Assembly (NCBI GenBank): GCA_009837205.1
Contig: VXTZ01000005.1
Coordinates: forward strand, 1 to 53,998
Reading direction: 5' to 3'
DNA length: 53,998 nt
Origin: Candidatus Dadabacteria bacterium
GTDB lineage: Bacteria > Desulfobacterota_D > UBA1144 > Nemesobacterales > Nemesobacteraceae
Below the pieces are notes generated by a model that saw nothing but the letters and a program-made list of their open reading frames with translations, was not told where the DNA came from and ran no database searches. Shown one piece after another: positions 25,969-35,306 of this stretch. Made by a program: the position numbers and the translations under genes. Every line of letters begins with the position of its first letter. Positions within the stretch are counted from its first letter, which is position 1.

Positions 25969-27858
25969 ATGTTGCGATATCTGCTTTTTGCCGTTGCCGT
26001 TTTGCTCCTGTCAGGGTTTGGCATCGGCAGCCGGGCGCAAACTTTCAGTTCCGTCGTCACATTCGGCGACAGCTTGAGCGACTCAGGAAATATCGTCCAG
26101 TTTTACGCGCCTGTTGCCAAGTCTCGCGGATTCAATATTCCGGACGGCACAAGCTTCACCACGAATCCCGACCCGGTCTGGGTTGAAATCGTGGCCGAAG
26201 CCTTCGGAGCATCGGCAGTCAATTCGCTCGCCGGCGGGACGAACTATTCCTGGGGAGGCGCCTGCGTAGACCCGGACGTTGCCTGTGAGAATCCCGTGCC
26301 CACGACGCGGCAGCAGATCAGCCAGCATCTCTCGGGCTCAAGCGCGGATCCGGACGCGCTCTACATGATCTGGGGCGGCGCAAACGACATAAGCGCCGTA
26401 GCCGGGGAGAACCAGTCTGATCCCCAGGACGCTCTTGAAGACACGTTGAAAGCGGCGGAAGCATACATAGATCAGATCCGAGGCCTTCAGGACGCCGGCG
26501 CGCGTTACGTCGTGGTGCTGAACCTGCCCGACCGCGGAAAAACCTTAAGCGCCCGGCGCGCCGGAGCCGCGGCCGCGGCAGGACTCTCAGCCCTGACCCG
26601 CGCCTACAACGAAGCACTGGACACGGGTCTTGCTTCTCTGGAGCGCGGAATCATTCCCGTAAATGTCTCCGCCCTGATGGACGAGATAACTGAAGATCCA
26701 GGAAACTACGGATTCACAAACACCGATGATATAGCCTGCGCTCCCGGTTCAAACCCCCTGCGCCCTGGCGGGGGACTGGAGTCACTGGTATGCGGCCCGA
26801 CCGACTCAGGCTACCTCTCACCTCCCAAAACTGACGAGACTTATCTTTTCGCGGATGATTCCCATCCCAGCGGAGCGGTTCACGCGGCGGTTGCAAACAC
26901 GGTAATCTCCACCCTCGCGGCCCCGGTTCAGGTATCGCTTGGAGGGGAGGCAGGAGTAGAAGTTGCTAGGGCGCACCGCGACGCCGTATTTACGGAGCGG
27001 ATGCTTGACCTCGGGTTTAACCGCTCGGCCAGGAAATGGCGCAGCTACGCTAGGGGCCTGATAGGCAGACACAATCTCGAATCCCTGCCGCATCTGGGCA
27101 AAACGCAGGCCGAAATGCATGTGCTCACCCTGGGCACCGACTACCGCATCGGGGATGGGCTTTACCTGGGCGCGGCATTGAGCCTCGGGAACCACGACAA
27201 TGATCTCTCGGGCGCAAGCATTGACAGCATCGTTGTGACAGGCTCGCTGCACGGCACCCTTGTTTACGACGTTTTTTACCTAAGCGGCGCCTTTAACGGG
27301 GGCAGGACATCCATTGACATCAACCGTTCGACCCGGCTCGGAGCGGCACTACGCACGGAGCACGGCTCCACAAGCTCCTATCAGTTCGGAACCGATGTTG
27401 AAGTGGGCTGGGTTTCGAGCACATCCGAGAGATACAGACATAATCTGTTCCTGGGACTCGGATGGCTTAATCAGAAAATCGACGGCTACAGTGAAATCGG
27501 CTCCACGTCCACCTCGATGAACTTCTCGGACTTTGAACGCGACTCCCTATTTGCGAGAGCGGGTTATCAGTTCAAGGGAAATCTAGGCCTAGGCGAAAGG
27601 CTGCTGCCATACCTCCGCGTCTCTTACGAGAGAGAGCTTAATGACGATTCCGTTTCGGTCACCGCGGGATCGAACACCATGTCCGGCCGCTTTACTCTCC
27701 CGGGTTTCAAACCGCCGAATGAATGGGTAAACGCCGGCGGCGGCCTTACTGCCAACATCGGCAGCCGGACGAAAACTTTCGTCGGCTACTCCGGGGGCTT
27801 TGGCAACGACTCCAACCTCAACCATGAGTTCAGTCTCGGAGTGCACATGACATTCTAG
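25969..27858 (+). CDS. autotransporter with GDSL/SGNH esterase passenger
   Basis: This is an EstA-like outer-membrane esterase. The open frame begins at 25900, but the ATG at 25969 (MLRYLLF) follows GAGGAG and begins a clean signal peptide ending at RAQ. The passenger carries block I FGDSLSDSGN with the nucleophilic serine, GGAND (block III) and DDSHPSG with the catalytic Asp and His (block V). After a short linker a beta-barrel of about 270 residues ends in HMTF with a terminal Phe for BAM recognition. Such proteins display a lipase or esterase at the cell surface. Length is 629 residues. It converges with nadA, 6 nt away. Confidence 0.9.
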   Translation: MLRYLLFAVAVLLLSGFGIGSRAQTFSSVVTFGDSLSDSGNIVQFYAPVAKSRGFNIPDGTSFTTNPDPVWVEIVAEAFGASAVNSLAGGTNYSWGGACVDPDVACENPVPTTRQQISQHLSGSSADPDALYMIWGGANDISAVAGENQSDPQDALEDTLKAAEAYIDQIRGLQDAGARYVVVLNLPDRGKTLSARRAGAAAAAGLSALTRAYNEALDTGLASLERGIIPVNVSALMDEITEDPGNYGFTNTDDIACAPGSNPLRPGGGLESLVCGPTDSGYLSPPKTDETYLFADDSHPSGAVHAAVANTVISTLAAPVQVSLGGEAGVEVARAHRDAVFTERMLDLGFNRSARKWRSYARGLIGRHNLESLPHLGKTQAEMHVLTLGTDYRIGDGLYLGAALSLGNHDNDLSGASIDSIVVTGSLHGTLVYDVFYLSGAFNGGRTSIDINRSTRLGAALRTEHGSTSSYQFGTDVEVGWVSSTSERYRHNLFLGLGWLNQKIDGYSEIGSTSTSMNFSDFERDSLFARAGYQFKGNLGLGERLLPYLRVSYERELNDDSVSVTAGSNTMSGRFTLPGFKPPNEWVNAGGGLTANIGSRTKTFVGYSGGFGNDSNLNHEFSLGVHMTF

Positions 27859-27864
27859 AAAGCG

Positions 27865-28818
27865 TCACTGAGCCGAGATGTAAAGCATCCTGTCTATCGA
27901 TTTTTTAGCCTTGTGGGCAATATCCTCCGGAACCCTGACCTCATACACCTCTTCCCTTAGTGAATTCAGCACCTTCTCAACCGTTATCATCTTCATGTAC
28001 TCGCAGACCGCGTCGGCCTTGGCGGGGTAGAACTCCTTCTCGGGGCTCTGCTTCCTGAGAGTGTGAAGAATTCCGGTTTCAGTGGCGACCACGAACTCTG
28101 GGGTGTCGGAATTGCGGGTGTAGTCAATCATCTTTCCCGTAGAGAAAAACTTTATCTCCCTTGCAAGCTCGTCGTCCCCGGCTGCGGAATGAAGAAAAGA
28201 CGTGGTACAGCCGCACTCGGGGTGAACTATCATCTCCGCGTTGGGATAGGACTCCTTTATTCTCCTTATGTCCTTAGGCCGTATTCCCGCGTGCACGTGG
28301 CATTCCCCGGGCCAGATATGAATCTTTCTGCCCGTAACCTTGGAGACGAAAGCTCCCAGGAACATGTCAGGCAGAAAAAGTATCTCCCTGTCCTTGGGAA
28401 TGGATTCCACTATCTTGACGGCGTTTGAGGATGTAACGCAGTAGTCGGTCTCCGACTTGACGGCGGCCGAGGTGTTCACGTAGGAAACCACGAGTGCGTC
28501 CGGGTGTTCGGATTTCCACTTTTTGAGCTGCTCCAGGTTTATGGTCTCGGCAAGGGAGCACCCTGCCTCGGGGTCGGGGATGAGCACCTTCTTGTCGGGA
28601 GAGATTATGGAAGCGGTTTCGGCCATGAAGTGGACTCCGCAGAAGATGATGATTTCCGCGTCGGTTTCAGAAGCCTTCTGCGAGAGACCCAAGGAATCCC
28701 CCGTGTAGTCGGCAAGATCCTGGATTTCGGGTATCTGGTAGTTATGGGCCAGAATTACCGCGTTTTTTTCCTTTCTGAGCCTGTTTATTTCTTCTGAAAT
28801 GTCACGTAAGCTGTCCAT
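27865..28818 (-). CDS. nadA: quinolinate synthase
   Basis: NadA condenses iminoaspartate with dihydroxyacetone phosphate to quinolinate, using a 4Fe-4S cluster. The 317-residue product shows the triplicated fold with AHNYQIPEIQDLADYTGDS near the start, EAGCSLAE, and HPECGCTTSF, including cluster cysteines. It is the last gene of the leftward operon and lies 37 nt after nadC. Confidence 0.97.
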   Translation of the reverse strand: MDSLRDISEEINRLRKEKNAVILAHNYQIPEIQDLADYTGDSLGLSQKASETDAEIIIFCGVHFMAETASIISPDKKVLIPDPEAGCSLAETINLEQLKKWKSEHPDALVVSYVNTSAAVKSETDYCVTSSNAVKIVESIPKDREILFLPDMFLGAFVSKVTGRKIHIWPGECHVHAGIRPKDIRRIKESYPNAEMIVHPECGCTTSFLHSAAGDDELAREIKFFSTGKMIDYTRNSDTPEFVVATETGILHTLRKQSPEKEFYPAKADAVCEYMKMITVEKVLNSLREEVYEVRVPEDIAHKAKKSIDRMLYISAQ

Positions 28819-28855
28819 CTCAACAGCCGGGCATCCACTATTTAGCCCGCAACTT

Positions 28856-29704
28856 TCAGTCTAACACATCAAAAGAAATATCTAAACACGGAGCCGAGTG
28901 CGTAAGAGCTCCTACGGATATGAAATCGACTCCGCTTTGCGCCAGATCCCTAACGTTCTCAAGGGTAACTCCGCCGGAGACCTCGACAAGCGCGCGGCGG
29001 CCTATCAGGCGCACGGCCTCCCCGATTTCCCGGATGTCCATGTTGTCAAGCATTATGACGTCAACGCCGCAGGAAACCGCCTCCTTTACCTGCTCCATGG
29101 TTTTGGTCTCTACCTCTATGGAGAAATCCTCTCCGACGCCCCGCCCCGCCCTCTCGACCGCCGCCGTTATGCTCCCGGCGGCCTTTATATGGTTGTCCTT
29201 TATGAGCACTCCGTCGTAAAGCCCGGCGCGGTGATTATGTCCCCCGCCAACTGCCACGGCGTATTTGCTGATCCACCTGAGTCCCGGAAGGGTTTTTCTC
29301 GTGTCTTTTATCTTCACTCCGGAACCGGCTACGGCCTCGACGAAAAAAGAAGTGAGAGTCGAGATGCCGCTCATTTTCTGAAGTACGTTAAGAGCGGTCC
29401 GCTCCGCCGAAAGAATCGCCCTGCTTCTACCCGTAACGCGGGCAAGAGTGTCTCCCGGCGAAACCCTGTCCCCGTCATGGACAATCTCTTCCCACACACA
29501 GTCCGGATCAAGTTTCCGGAAAACGGCGCCGGAAAGTCCCAGTCCCGAAACCACGCCGGTCCCCTTCGCACGCACTTCTCCGGTTAAAACGGCGTCTTCG
29601 GGAACTATGCTCCCGGTCGTAACGTCTCCGCTTCCTATATCCTCCCGAAGGGCAAGCTCCAAGACGGCGTCAACTTCCTGCGGGTAACTTTCGTGCGTCT
29701 TCAT
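28856..29704 (-). CDS. nadC: nicotinate-nucleotide pyrophosphorylase (quinolinate phosphoribosyltransferase)
   Basis: NadC converts quinolinate and PRPP to nicotinate mononucleotide. The 282-residue product contains KIKDTRKTLPGLR and GGGHNHRAGLYDGVLIKDNH, the substrate-binding signature, and VEVSGGVTLENV near the end. Its ATG overlaps the nadB stop by one base (TGATG), which indicates coupled translation. Confidence 0.97.
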   Translation of the reverse strand: MKTHESYPQEVDAVLELALREDIGSGDVTTGSIVPEDAVLTGEVRAKGTGVVSGLGLSGAVFRKLDPDCVWEEIVHDGDRVSPGDTLARVTGRSRAILSAERTALNVLQKMSGISTLTSFFVEAVAGSGVKIKDTRKTLPGLRWISKYAVAVGGGHNHRAGLYDGVLIKDNHIKAAGSITAAVERAGRGVGEDFSIEVETKTMEQVKEAVSCGVDVIMLDNMDIREIGEAVRLIGRRALVEVSGGVTLENVRDLAQSGVDFISVGALTHSAPCLDISFDVLD

Positions 29705-31284
29705 CAGTCGGCTCCGTATATCTCCAGATTCTTCCTGAAAACCAGATGTTTTTCATAATCCGAGTCTTCCTCCGGATGATCAGACCTCATGTGGGCTCCC
29801 CGCGACTCCTTCCTCAAAAGAGCTGCGCGCGCGACGAGCAGACACACATCCAGCATCGTCCCGAGCTTAAAGCCAAACCATCCGGGAACATCCCTGGCTG
29901 CCGAGGAAAACTCCTCGAGCCGCGCAACGAATTCCTCCATACCCTCTCGCTCTCTCACTATCCCGAGATGCGTGCTCATCCCCCCGATTATTGAGTCCTT
30001 GGCTTCGTTGAAAAACCCGGCATCGGCTTCTCTGGTGTCGGCAAGCATAAAGCCTTCGAAATCTCCGCTAATGTCCCCCGCATGCCGCCTGCCGGACGCG
30101 CTGTCAACACACCTTTTAGCAAACACCATGCACTCGAGAAGGGAATTGCTCGCAAGGCGGTTGGCTCCGTGGACACCAGTGTTTGAAACCTCTCCGCAGG
30201 CGTAAAGACCCTCTATGTTCGTCTCTCCCATGAGACTGGTCCTCACTCCGCCTATGGTGTAATGGGCGGCCGGAGCAACAGGAATGCGGTCTTTGGCAAG
30301 ATCAAAGCCCGAATCCCTGCAGAGCCTGTCTATGTTAGAGAACCTTTTCCTTACAAATCCGGGATCCATATGGGAGAGATCGAGATACACGTAATCTTCT
30401 CCGCAGGACCTCATCTCACTGTGAATCGCCTTTGAGACCACGTCTCTCGGGGCAAGTTCAAGGAGGGAACTGTAGTGTTCCATGAACCTCGCGCCCCGGG
30501 CGTTAAGGAGATAGGCTCCCTCCCCCCTTATCGCCTCGGTGAGAAGAAAGGCGTCGCCTTTTTTGCCGCTGAAAACAGTGGGGTGGAACTGAACGAACTC
30601 CATGTCGGAAATCTCGGCCCCCGCTCTCCAAGCAAGCGATATGCCTTCTCCCGAGGCCCCTTCCGGGTTGGTGGTCCTGCTGTAAAGGGCGCTCGCACCG
30701 CCGGTGGCGACTATGGTGCAGGGAGAAGAAATTCTCACGTAGCTTTCCCTTCCCTCGTCGTAACCCCAGACGCCATAGCATCTCTCTCCGTCTGAGATTA
30801 TGTCGGTAACGGTGACAAGTTCCAAAATGGTTACCGATTCGCTTGAACTTACAAAAGAGATTAGGAACTCGATCATCTCCTTTCCCGTCGAGTCGCCTCC
30901 CGCGTGAAGAACTCTCCTTTTCGAGTGGCCACCCTCGAGGCCGAGCAGAAGACCGCTGTCGTCGGAATCGAACTTCATGCCGAGGTTTATGAGGTCCGTG
31001 ACCCTCTCCCTTCCCTCCTCGACCAGAATCTGCACTGCGCGGCCATCGCAAAGCCCTCTTCCCGCGGCAATAGTGTCCTCTTGGTGAAAAACGGGCGAGT
31101 CCTCGGGGTCGACCGCAGCCGCGATTCCTCCCTGAGCCCAGTATGAATTGCTTTGCACGAGGGTCTGCTTGGTCACCACCACGCACCGGCCGAGGGAAGA
31201 TGCGCACACCGCAGCGTAGAGACCCGCAAGCCCCCCGCCCACAACAAGAAAATCGCACTCGACGTCAATAATTTCCGCGCTCAT
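29704..31284 (-). CDS. nadB: L-aspartate oxidase
   Basis: NadB is a flavoenzyme that oxidises aspartate to iminoaspartate for NAD synthesis. The 526-residue product has the FAD motif VVGGGLAGLYAA (residues 14-25), the active-site region HYTIGGVRTS and the family block GLYACGEVSNTGVHGANRLASNSLLE. It follows glnD by 21 nt and overlaps nadC. All three genes of the aspartate-to-quinolinate route are together. Confidence 0.97.
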   Translation of the reverse strand: MSAEIIDVECDFLVVGGGLAGLYAAVCASSLGRCVVVTKQTLVQSNSYWAQGGIAAAVDPEDSPVFHQEDTIAAGRGLCDGRAVQILVEEGRERVTDLINLGMKFDSDDSGLLLGLEGGHSKRRVLHAGGDSTGKEMIEFLISFVSSSESVTILELVTVTDIISDGERCYGVWGYDEGRESYVRISSPCTIVATGGASALYSRTTNPEGASGEGISLAWRAGAEISDMEFVQFHPTVFSGKKGDAFLLTEAIRGEGAYLLNARGARFMEHYSSLLELAPRDVVSKAIHSEMRSCGEDYVYLDLSHMDPGFVRKRFSNIDRLCRDSGFDLAKDRIPVAPAAHYTIGGVRTSLMGETNIEGLYACGEVSNTGVHGANRLASNSLLECMVFAKRCVDSASGRRHAGDISGDFEGFMLADTREADAGFFNEAKDSIIGGMSTHLGIVREREGMEEFVARLEEFSSAARDVPGWFGFKLGTMLDVCLLVARAALLRKESRGAHMRSDHPEEDSDYEKHLVFRKNLEIYGAD

Positions 31285-31305
31285 TAAAACCGCCCGCCTT
31301 CTCTC

Positions 31306-33921
31306 CTAGCTCACCGCCGATATAAGAAAATCCTCTATCTTTTTCAGCTTCTTGGCACCGCTTATCTTGCGCCCTCTCGAGTCACGCACGTAAAACGTAT
31401 CGGCGACCTGATCCGCCCTGGTCGAAATCTTGGCGTAGTCAATCGAAAGATTCAGCTCGGCAATTGTTTTCGTGATGCTGTAGAGAAGTCCCTCCCGGTC
31501 ATGGGCATAAACCTCTATCACGGTCGCCTTATCTGAAGACTCGTTGTCAAACACGATTTCCGGAGGATACTCGGGAATCTTTCTTCCGTAGGAGGAATAG
31601 TTCCTCTTCCTCCTCTCAACCAGCTCGTTAACCTCAACATCTCCGTCAAGCACCTTCCCGAGGTTTTTGTCGACCTTTTTCCACACCTCTCCATACTCCT
31701 CTTCGGTCAGGTAATCGGTCCTTTCCACGTAGAACACGTCGAAAGCCTTCTTGTCGAGAGTGGTTACGATTCTTGCCCCCAGGATATTGAGTCCGTTCGC
31801 ACTAAGAACCCCGCAGAACTCCGAGAATATACCCTTCTTGTCGGGAGCACAGACTGTAAACTCGTCGTATTCCTCGTAGCGGATTACCTCCGTTGCGAAC
31901 TTTCCCTCAATCGAGTTCAGGAGCTTTACGTGGCGTAAAATGTTCTGTCTCGAAAACTGGCCGAAATAGGAAACCGGCATTCTTTTCAATATTTTCGTCA
32001 CCTTGCGCTCGGGAATCTCTCCGGCGGCGTCTGCCACTATGTCCGAGGTCATCTTCTGCATCCACTCCTCATCGGTTTTACGCCGGTACGTGCCCGCCGA
32101 CATCTGCCGGAGGGTCTTCACATAGAGCTCCTGGAGCAGCATTCCCGTCCAGTCTTTCCACACGTCGGGACCAACCGATCTTATATCCGCAAAAGTGAGC
32201 AGGTAGAGAAGAGAGAGTGTTTCCTGGTCCGGAATGGACTTGGCCAACCTGTTCAGAACGACCGGGTCGTCAAGATCCCTTCTCTGGGAAAAATGAACCA
32301 TGGCCAGATGATGTCTCACCAGAAATTCAAGCTGCTCCGCGTCGGAGGCACTAAGACCCATCCTCTCGGCTATCTTCGGGATCATGGCAGCCCCTTTCTG
32401 CGCGTGGCTTCCCCCTTGGCCCTTCCCCATGTCGTGGAAAAGGCAGGCGAGGAAAAGAACATGTCTTTTCACCAAGGTTTCGGCGACCTTTGTGAGAAAG
32501 GGAAATTTTTCCTCGTATTCGTAATTTATAAGCCTTTCGATCTCCCTGACCATGAATATGGAGTGTATGTCGACTGTATAGACATGGTAGGAATCGAACT
32601 GCACCATGCAGACTATTTTCCCGAATTCCGGAATGAAGCGGCCCAAAAGACGCATCTCGTTCATCTTGAGCAGCATTTTAGAAACATCCTTTCCGAAACG
32701 CAGGAGTCTCAGGAACATCATGTTGAACTCCGGGTCGTTTCGGACCTTTTCGTCTATGCGGGTTGCCTGCTCGGCCATGAGAAGTTCCAGGTATTCCGTG
32801 AATTCGACCGAGTGGCGGTCAGCGTATTCAAACGCGCGCAGGAAATTGCAGAAGTCCTCGCTGAAAACGTTTCTGCTCGTCACGGAGAGATACTTGCCCC
32901 GTATTGTAAAACCGTGGTCAAGATGAATGGCCCTTTTGGCGAGCCTTCTTCGCGCGTACGCCCTCGTGCATTTTTCCGTCAGCCTTCGGGACTGCTGTAC
33001 CAGCACCGCGGCGCGGAGGTAATAGATCCTCATGAACTTCTCCACCGCACGGAGCTTTCCGTCCCTGTAACCGAAGGATTTCGCTACCTGGACCTGAAGA
33101 TCGAAACTCAGGTTGTCCTCCCTTTTTTTCGCCTGGTAATGCAACTGCGCACGCACAAGCATAAGGAAGTTAAGGCATTTGCGTATCGCCACGTATTCCC
33201 TCTCCGAGACAAACCCCCTCTGGAGCACCTCCTCGAAACTTTTGGCCTTGTAGCTTGCCTGTGCTATCCACATCGCCGTCTGGAACTCCCTGAGCCCTCC
33301 TCTTCCCTCCTTAACGTTAGGTTCGAGGATGTAGAGGGTTTTTCCGTATCTTTCGCCCCTTACGTCCCTTTCATCTATTTTTCTCCTTATGAAATCGTGT
33401 GAGATCTTGGGGAGCACCTCGCCGTAAATTTCGTTTTCAAGTTCGTCGTAAAGAGCCCTGTCCCCGCATATGAACCTCGAGTCAAGAAGAGAACTCAGGA
33501 TGGTTACATCGTTTTTGTCCATTGAGAGCTCCCTGCACTCCTCAAGGCTTCTCGTGCAGTTCCCCACATCCATTTTCGTATCCCAGAGAAGGTAAAGAAG
33601 CCGCTCAACTACTTCCTCGGCCAGGCCCTTCGAGCCTTTTTTGTGAAGGAAAAGAAGATCTATGTCGGAGTACGGGGAAAGCTCTTCCCTGCCGTAACCC
33701 CCGAGAGCCACTATAGAGACGCCTTTGAGTTCCGGGTAACCGTACCGCGAAAGGGCCTGCTTGATGAACTCGTCCACAATCTCGGTTCTCTCTCGGGCAA
33801 GCTCGTAGCCTATGAGGGCCTTATTTTTCCTGCTCCTCGCGTAATGGCGCCTGCGTATATGCTCGTAGGAGTCCGTAAAAAAAGCCAGAAGCTCATTCTC
33901 AGTGGTCTCAAGTTCTTTCAC
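31306..33921 (-). CDS. glnD: [protein-PII] uridylyltransferase/uridylyl-removing enzyme
   Basis: GlnD senses glutamine and adds or removes UMP on PII signalling proteins. The 871-residue product has the nucleotidyltransferase motif GGYGREELSPYSDIDLLF (about 75-92), an HD hydrolase domain with HDMGKG (UMP removal), and two C-terminal ACT domains that bind glutamine (VCAPDKKGIF and VYAHDREGLL). The start is a GTG 27 nt after the methyltransferase gene. It is followed by nadB. No glnB or amtB lies in the window. Confidence 0.96.
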   Translation of the reverse strand: MKELETTENELLAFFTDSYEHIRRRHYARSRKNKALIGYELARERTEIVDEFIKQALSRYGYPELKGVSIVALGGYGREELSPYSDIDLLFLHKKGSKGLAEEVVERLLYLLWDTKMDVGNCTRSLEECRELSMDKNDVTILSSLLDSRFICGDRALYDELENEIYGEVLPKISHDFIRRKIDERDVRGERYGKTLYILEPNVKEGRGGLREFQTAMWIAQASYKAKSFEEVLQRGFVSEREYVAIRKCLNFLMLVRAQLHYQAKKREDNLSFDLQVQVAKSFGYRDGKLRAVEKFMRIYYLRAAVLVQQSRRLTEKCTRAYARRRLAKRAIHLDHGFTIRGKYLSVTSRNVFSEDFCNFLRAFEYADRHSVEFTEYLELLMAEQATRIDEKVRNDPEFNMMFLRLLRFGKDVSKMLLKMNEMRLLGRFIPEFGKIVCMVQFDSYHVYTVDIHSIFMVREIERLINYEYEEKFPFLTKVAETLVKRHVLFLACLFHDMGKGQGGSHAQKGAAMIPKIAERMGLSASDAEQLEFLVRHHLAMVHFSQRRDLDDPVVLNRLAKSIPDQETLSLLYLLTFADIRSVGPDVWKDWTGMLLQELYVKTLRQMSAGTYRRKTDEEWMQKMTSDIVADAAGEIPERKVTKILKRMPVSYFGQFSRQNILRHVKLLNSIEGKFATEVIRYEEYDEFTVCAPDKKGIFSEFCGVLSANGLNILGARIVTTLDKKAFDVFYVERTDYLTEEEYGEVWKKVDKNLGKVLDGDVEVNELVERRKRNYSSYGRKIPEYPPEIVFDNESSDKATVIEVYAHDREGLLYSITKTIAELNLSIDYAKISTRADQVADTFYVRDSRGRKISGAKKLKKIEDFLISAVS

Positions 33922-33948
33922 TTTGGGATCCCGGGAAATAAATATCCG

Positions 33949-34590
33949 TTAAATCCTGACACTTAGCGCCACCCCGTCGCGAAGGGGAACCACCGTGGAG
34001 AAAAACTCCGGGTCCGAGAACAAAAGCCGGTTAAACTCCAAGACTCCTTCGGTGCTCTCAGAACCTCCGCCGCCGAGAACCCTCCCTCCCCAAAGCACGT
34101 TATCGGTAATGAGCATCCCTCCGGGGTTAAGCCTCTCCCGCGCAAGCTCGATGACCTGCGGGTAGTTCTCCTTGTCTATGTCATTGAATATCATATCAAA
34201 TTTACGGTCCGAATTCGCCAGTACTTCGAGCGCGTCCCCGCAGACAAAGCGGAGCTTGCGAATCTGCCCGGCCCGCGTGAAGTACCCGCGCGCCGCCTCC
34301 GCGTTTTCCTCAAGCCAGTCCGTACAGGTTACCACGCCTCCGTCACCCAGAAAAAGGGAGAACCAAAGGGCCGAGTACCCGAACCCGGAACCCATCTCAA
34401 AAATGCTTTGCGGCCTGCGCAGAAGGCATATCTGCGAAAAAAACCTTCCCACAAGAGGCCCCACTATTTTCACGTCGCTTCCCTCAGCCCGCTTTTCCAT
34501 CTCATAGAAAACCTCGTGGACGCGAGGATAGAGAGAGAGAATGTAATCTTCGATCTCGGGGTTCGTTATAATTGCGCCTTCGTCCATCAC
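33949..34590 (-). CDS. O-methyltransferase family protein
   Basis: A 213-residue class I S-adenosylmethionine-dependent methyltransferase of the small-molecule (catechol type, PF01596-like) group. Motifs are EMGSGFGYSALWFS for SAM binding, GDALEVL, FNDIDKENY, where the metal-binding aspartates would lie, and DNVLWGGRV. The substrate is unknown. It overlaps the upstream cobalamin adenosyltransferase gene by 4 bases (ATGA) and precedes glnD. Confidence 0.87.
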   Translation of the reverse strand: MMDEGAIITNPEIEDYILSLYPRVHEVFYEMEKRAEGSDVKIVGPLVGRFFSQICLLRRPQSIFEMGSGFGYSALWFSLFLGDGGVVTCTDWLEENAEAARGYFTRAGQIRKLRFVCGDALEVLANSDRKFDMIFNDIDKENYPQVIELARERLNPGGMLITDNVLWGGRVLGGGGSESTEGVLEFNRLLFSDPEFFSTVVPLRDGVALSVRI

Positions 34591-35162
34591 CCGTCCTCGC
34601 CCCGTCCGAAATCAACGAAGATCTCCCCCGTCCCCGCGGCCTTATTCTCCACTCTCGCAAGAACGAAAAGAAGATCCGAGAGGCGGTTAAGGTAAACCAG
34701 AATCTTGCTTCCCTCCTCGGAATCCCCGAAAAATTCCTCAACGCCTCTCTCGGCCCTCCTGCACACCGTGCGGGCGAGATGAAGCCAGGCGGCGCCCTCC
34801 GCCCCTCCAGGCAAAACAAATTCCCTAAGCTCTCCGACCTCTGGCAAAAACTCATCTATCCGTTCCTCAAGCCGTTTCGCCATCCCCGCGGTCACCCTCG
34901 GCGGGGAGAAAGTCGAATCCAGCGGGGTCGCCAAGTCGCTTCCCACGGTGAAAAGCGCGTTCTGTATTTCCCGCAGAAGCTCCTTAACCCTGGGATCGAC
35001 CGCTTTTGTGCAGGCAACTCCCAGAACCGAGTTAAGCTCGTCCACATCGCCGTACGCATCGACCCTCGGCGATGATTTCCTCACCCTTTTTCCGCCCAGA
35101 AGCGAAGTTTTCCCGTCATCTCCAAGACCAGTGTAAACAGTAGTTATTCTCTTTTTAGGCAT
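34587..35162 (-). CDS. cob(I)yrinic acid a,c-diamide adenosyltransferase, PduO type
   Basis: This enzyme transfers adenosyl from ATP to cob(I)alamin to make coenzyme B12. The protein (191 residues from the ATG at 35162) has YTGLGDDGKTSL, the ATP-binding R-K-S-S-P-R-V-D-A-Y-G segment, and the late R-x-A-E-R and LNRLSDLLFVLAR signature. The frame is open to 35237, but the family N terminus and a promoter with a -10 box 8 nt before 35162 favour this start. No corrinoid riboswitch is visible upstream. It heads the six-gene operon down to nadA. Confidence 0.92.
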   Translation of the reverse strand: MPKKRITTVYTGLGDDGKTSLLGGKRVRKSSPRVDAYGDVDELNSVLGVACTKAVDPRVKELLREIQNALFTVGSDLATPLDSTFSPPRVTAGMAKRLEERIDEFLPEVGELREFVLPGGAEGAAWLHLARTVCRRAERGVEEFFGDSEEGSKILVYLNRLSDLLFVLARVENKAAGTGEIFVDFGRGEDG

Positions 35163-35170
35163 TTGAAAAA

Positions 35171-35198
35171 ATTTTAACCGCCCTCCTGCGAGCTTCAA
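35171..35198 (-). promoter_or_regulatory. promoter for the cobalamin adenosyltransferase-glnD-nad operon
   Basis: Read leftward: TTGAAG (35193-35198), 16-bp spacer, TAAAAT (35171-35176), then only 8 nt to the ATG at 35162. The AGGAGGG sequence seen upstream lies in the promoter spacer, too far away to act as a ribosome site, so this operon also looks leaderless. Confidence 0.5.
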
Positions 35199-35306
35199 TT
35201 GTGGTTTAAATCTCCTCCCTCCTGCGACACATCCCAAGCGCCTTGCCCGCCGCTTTAAATCATGTTAGTTTTTAATTTCCGGCTTTAAGTTGTGAGGAGG
35301 TTCGGA

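Noticed and set aside
32293-33402. 369-codon frame antisense to glnD
   Set aside because: Shadow frame of a long conserved gene; no domain and no ribosome site.
35163-35306. Possible cobalamin riboswitch before the adenosyltransferase gene
   Set aside because: No B12-box-like sequence is seen, and the promoter lies only a few bases from the start codon, leaving no room for a leader.
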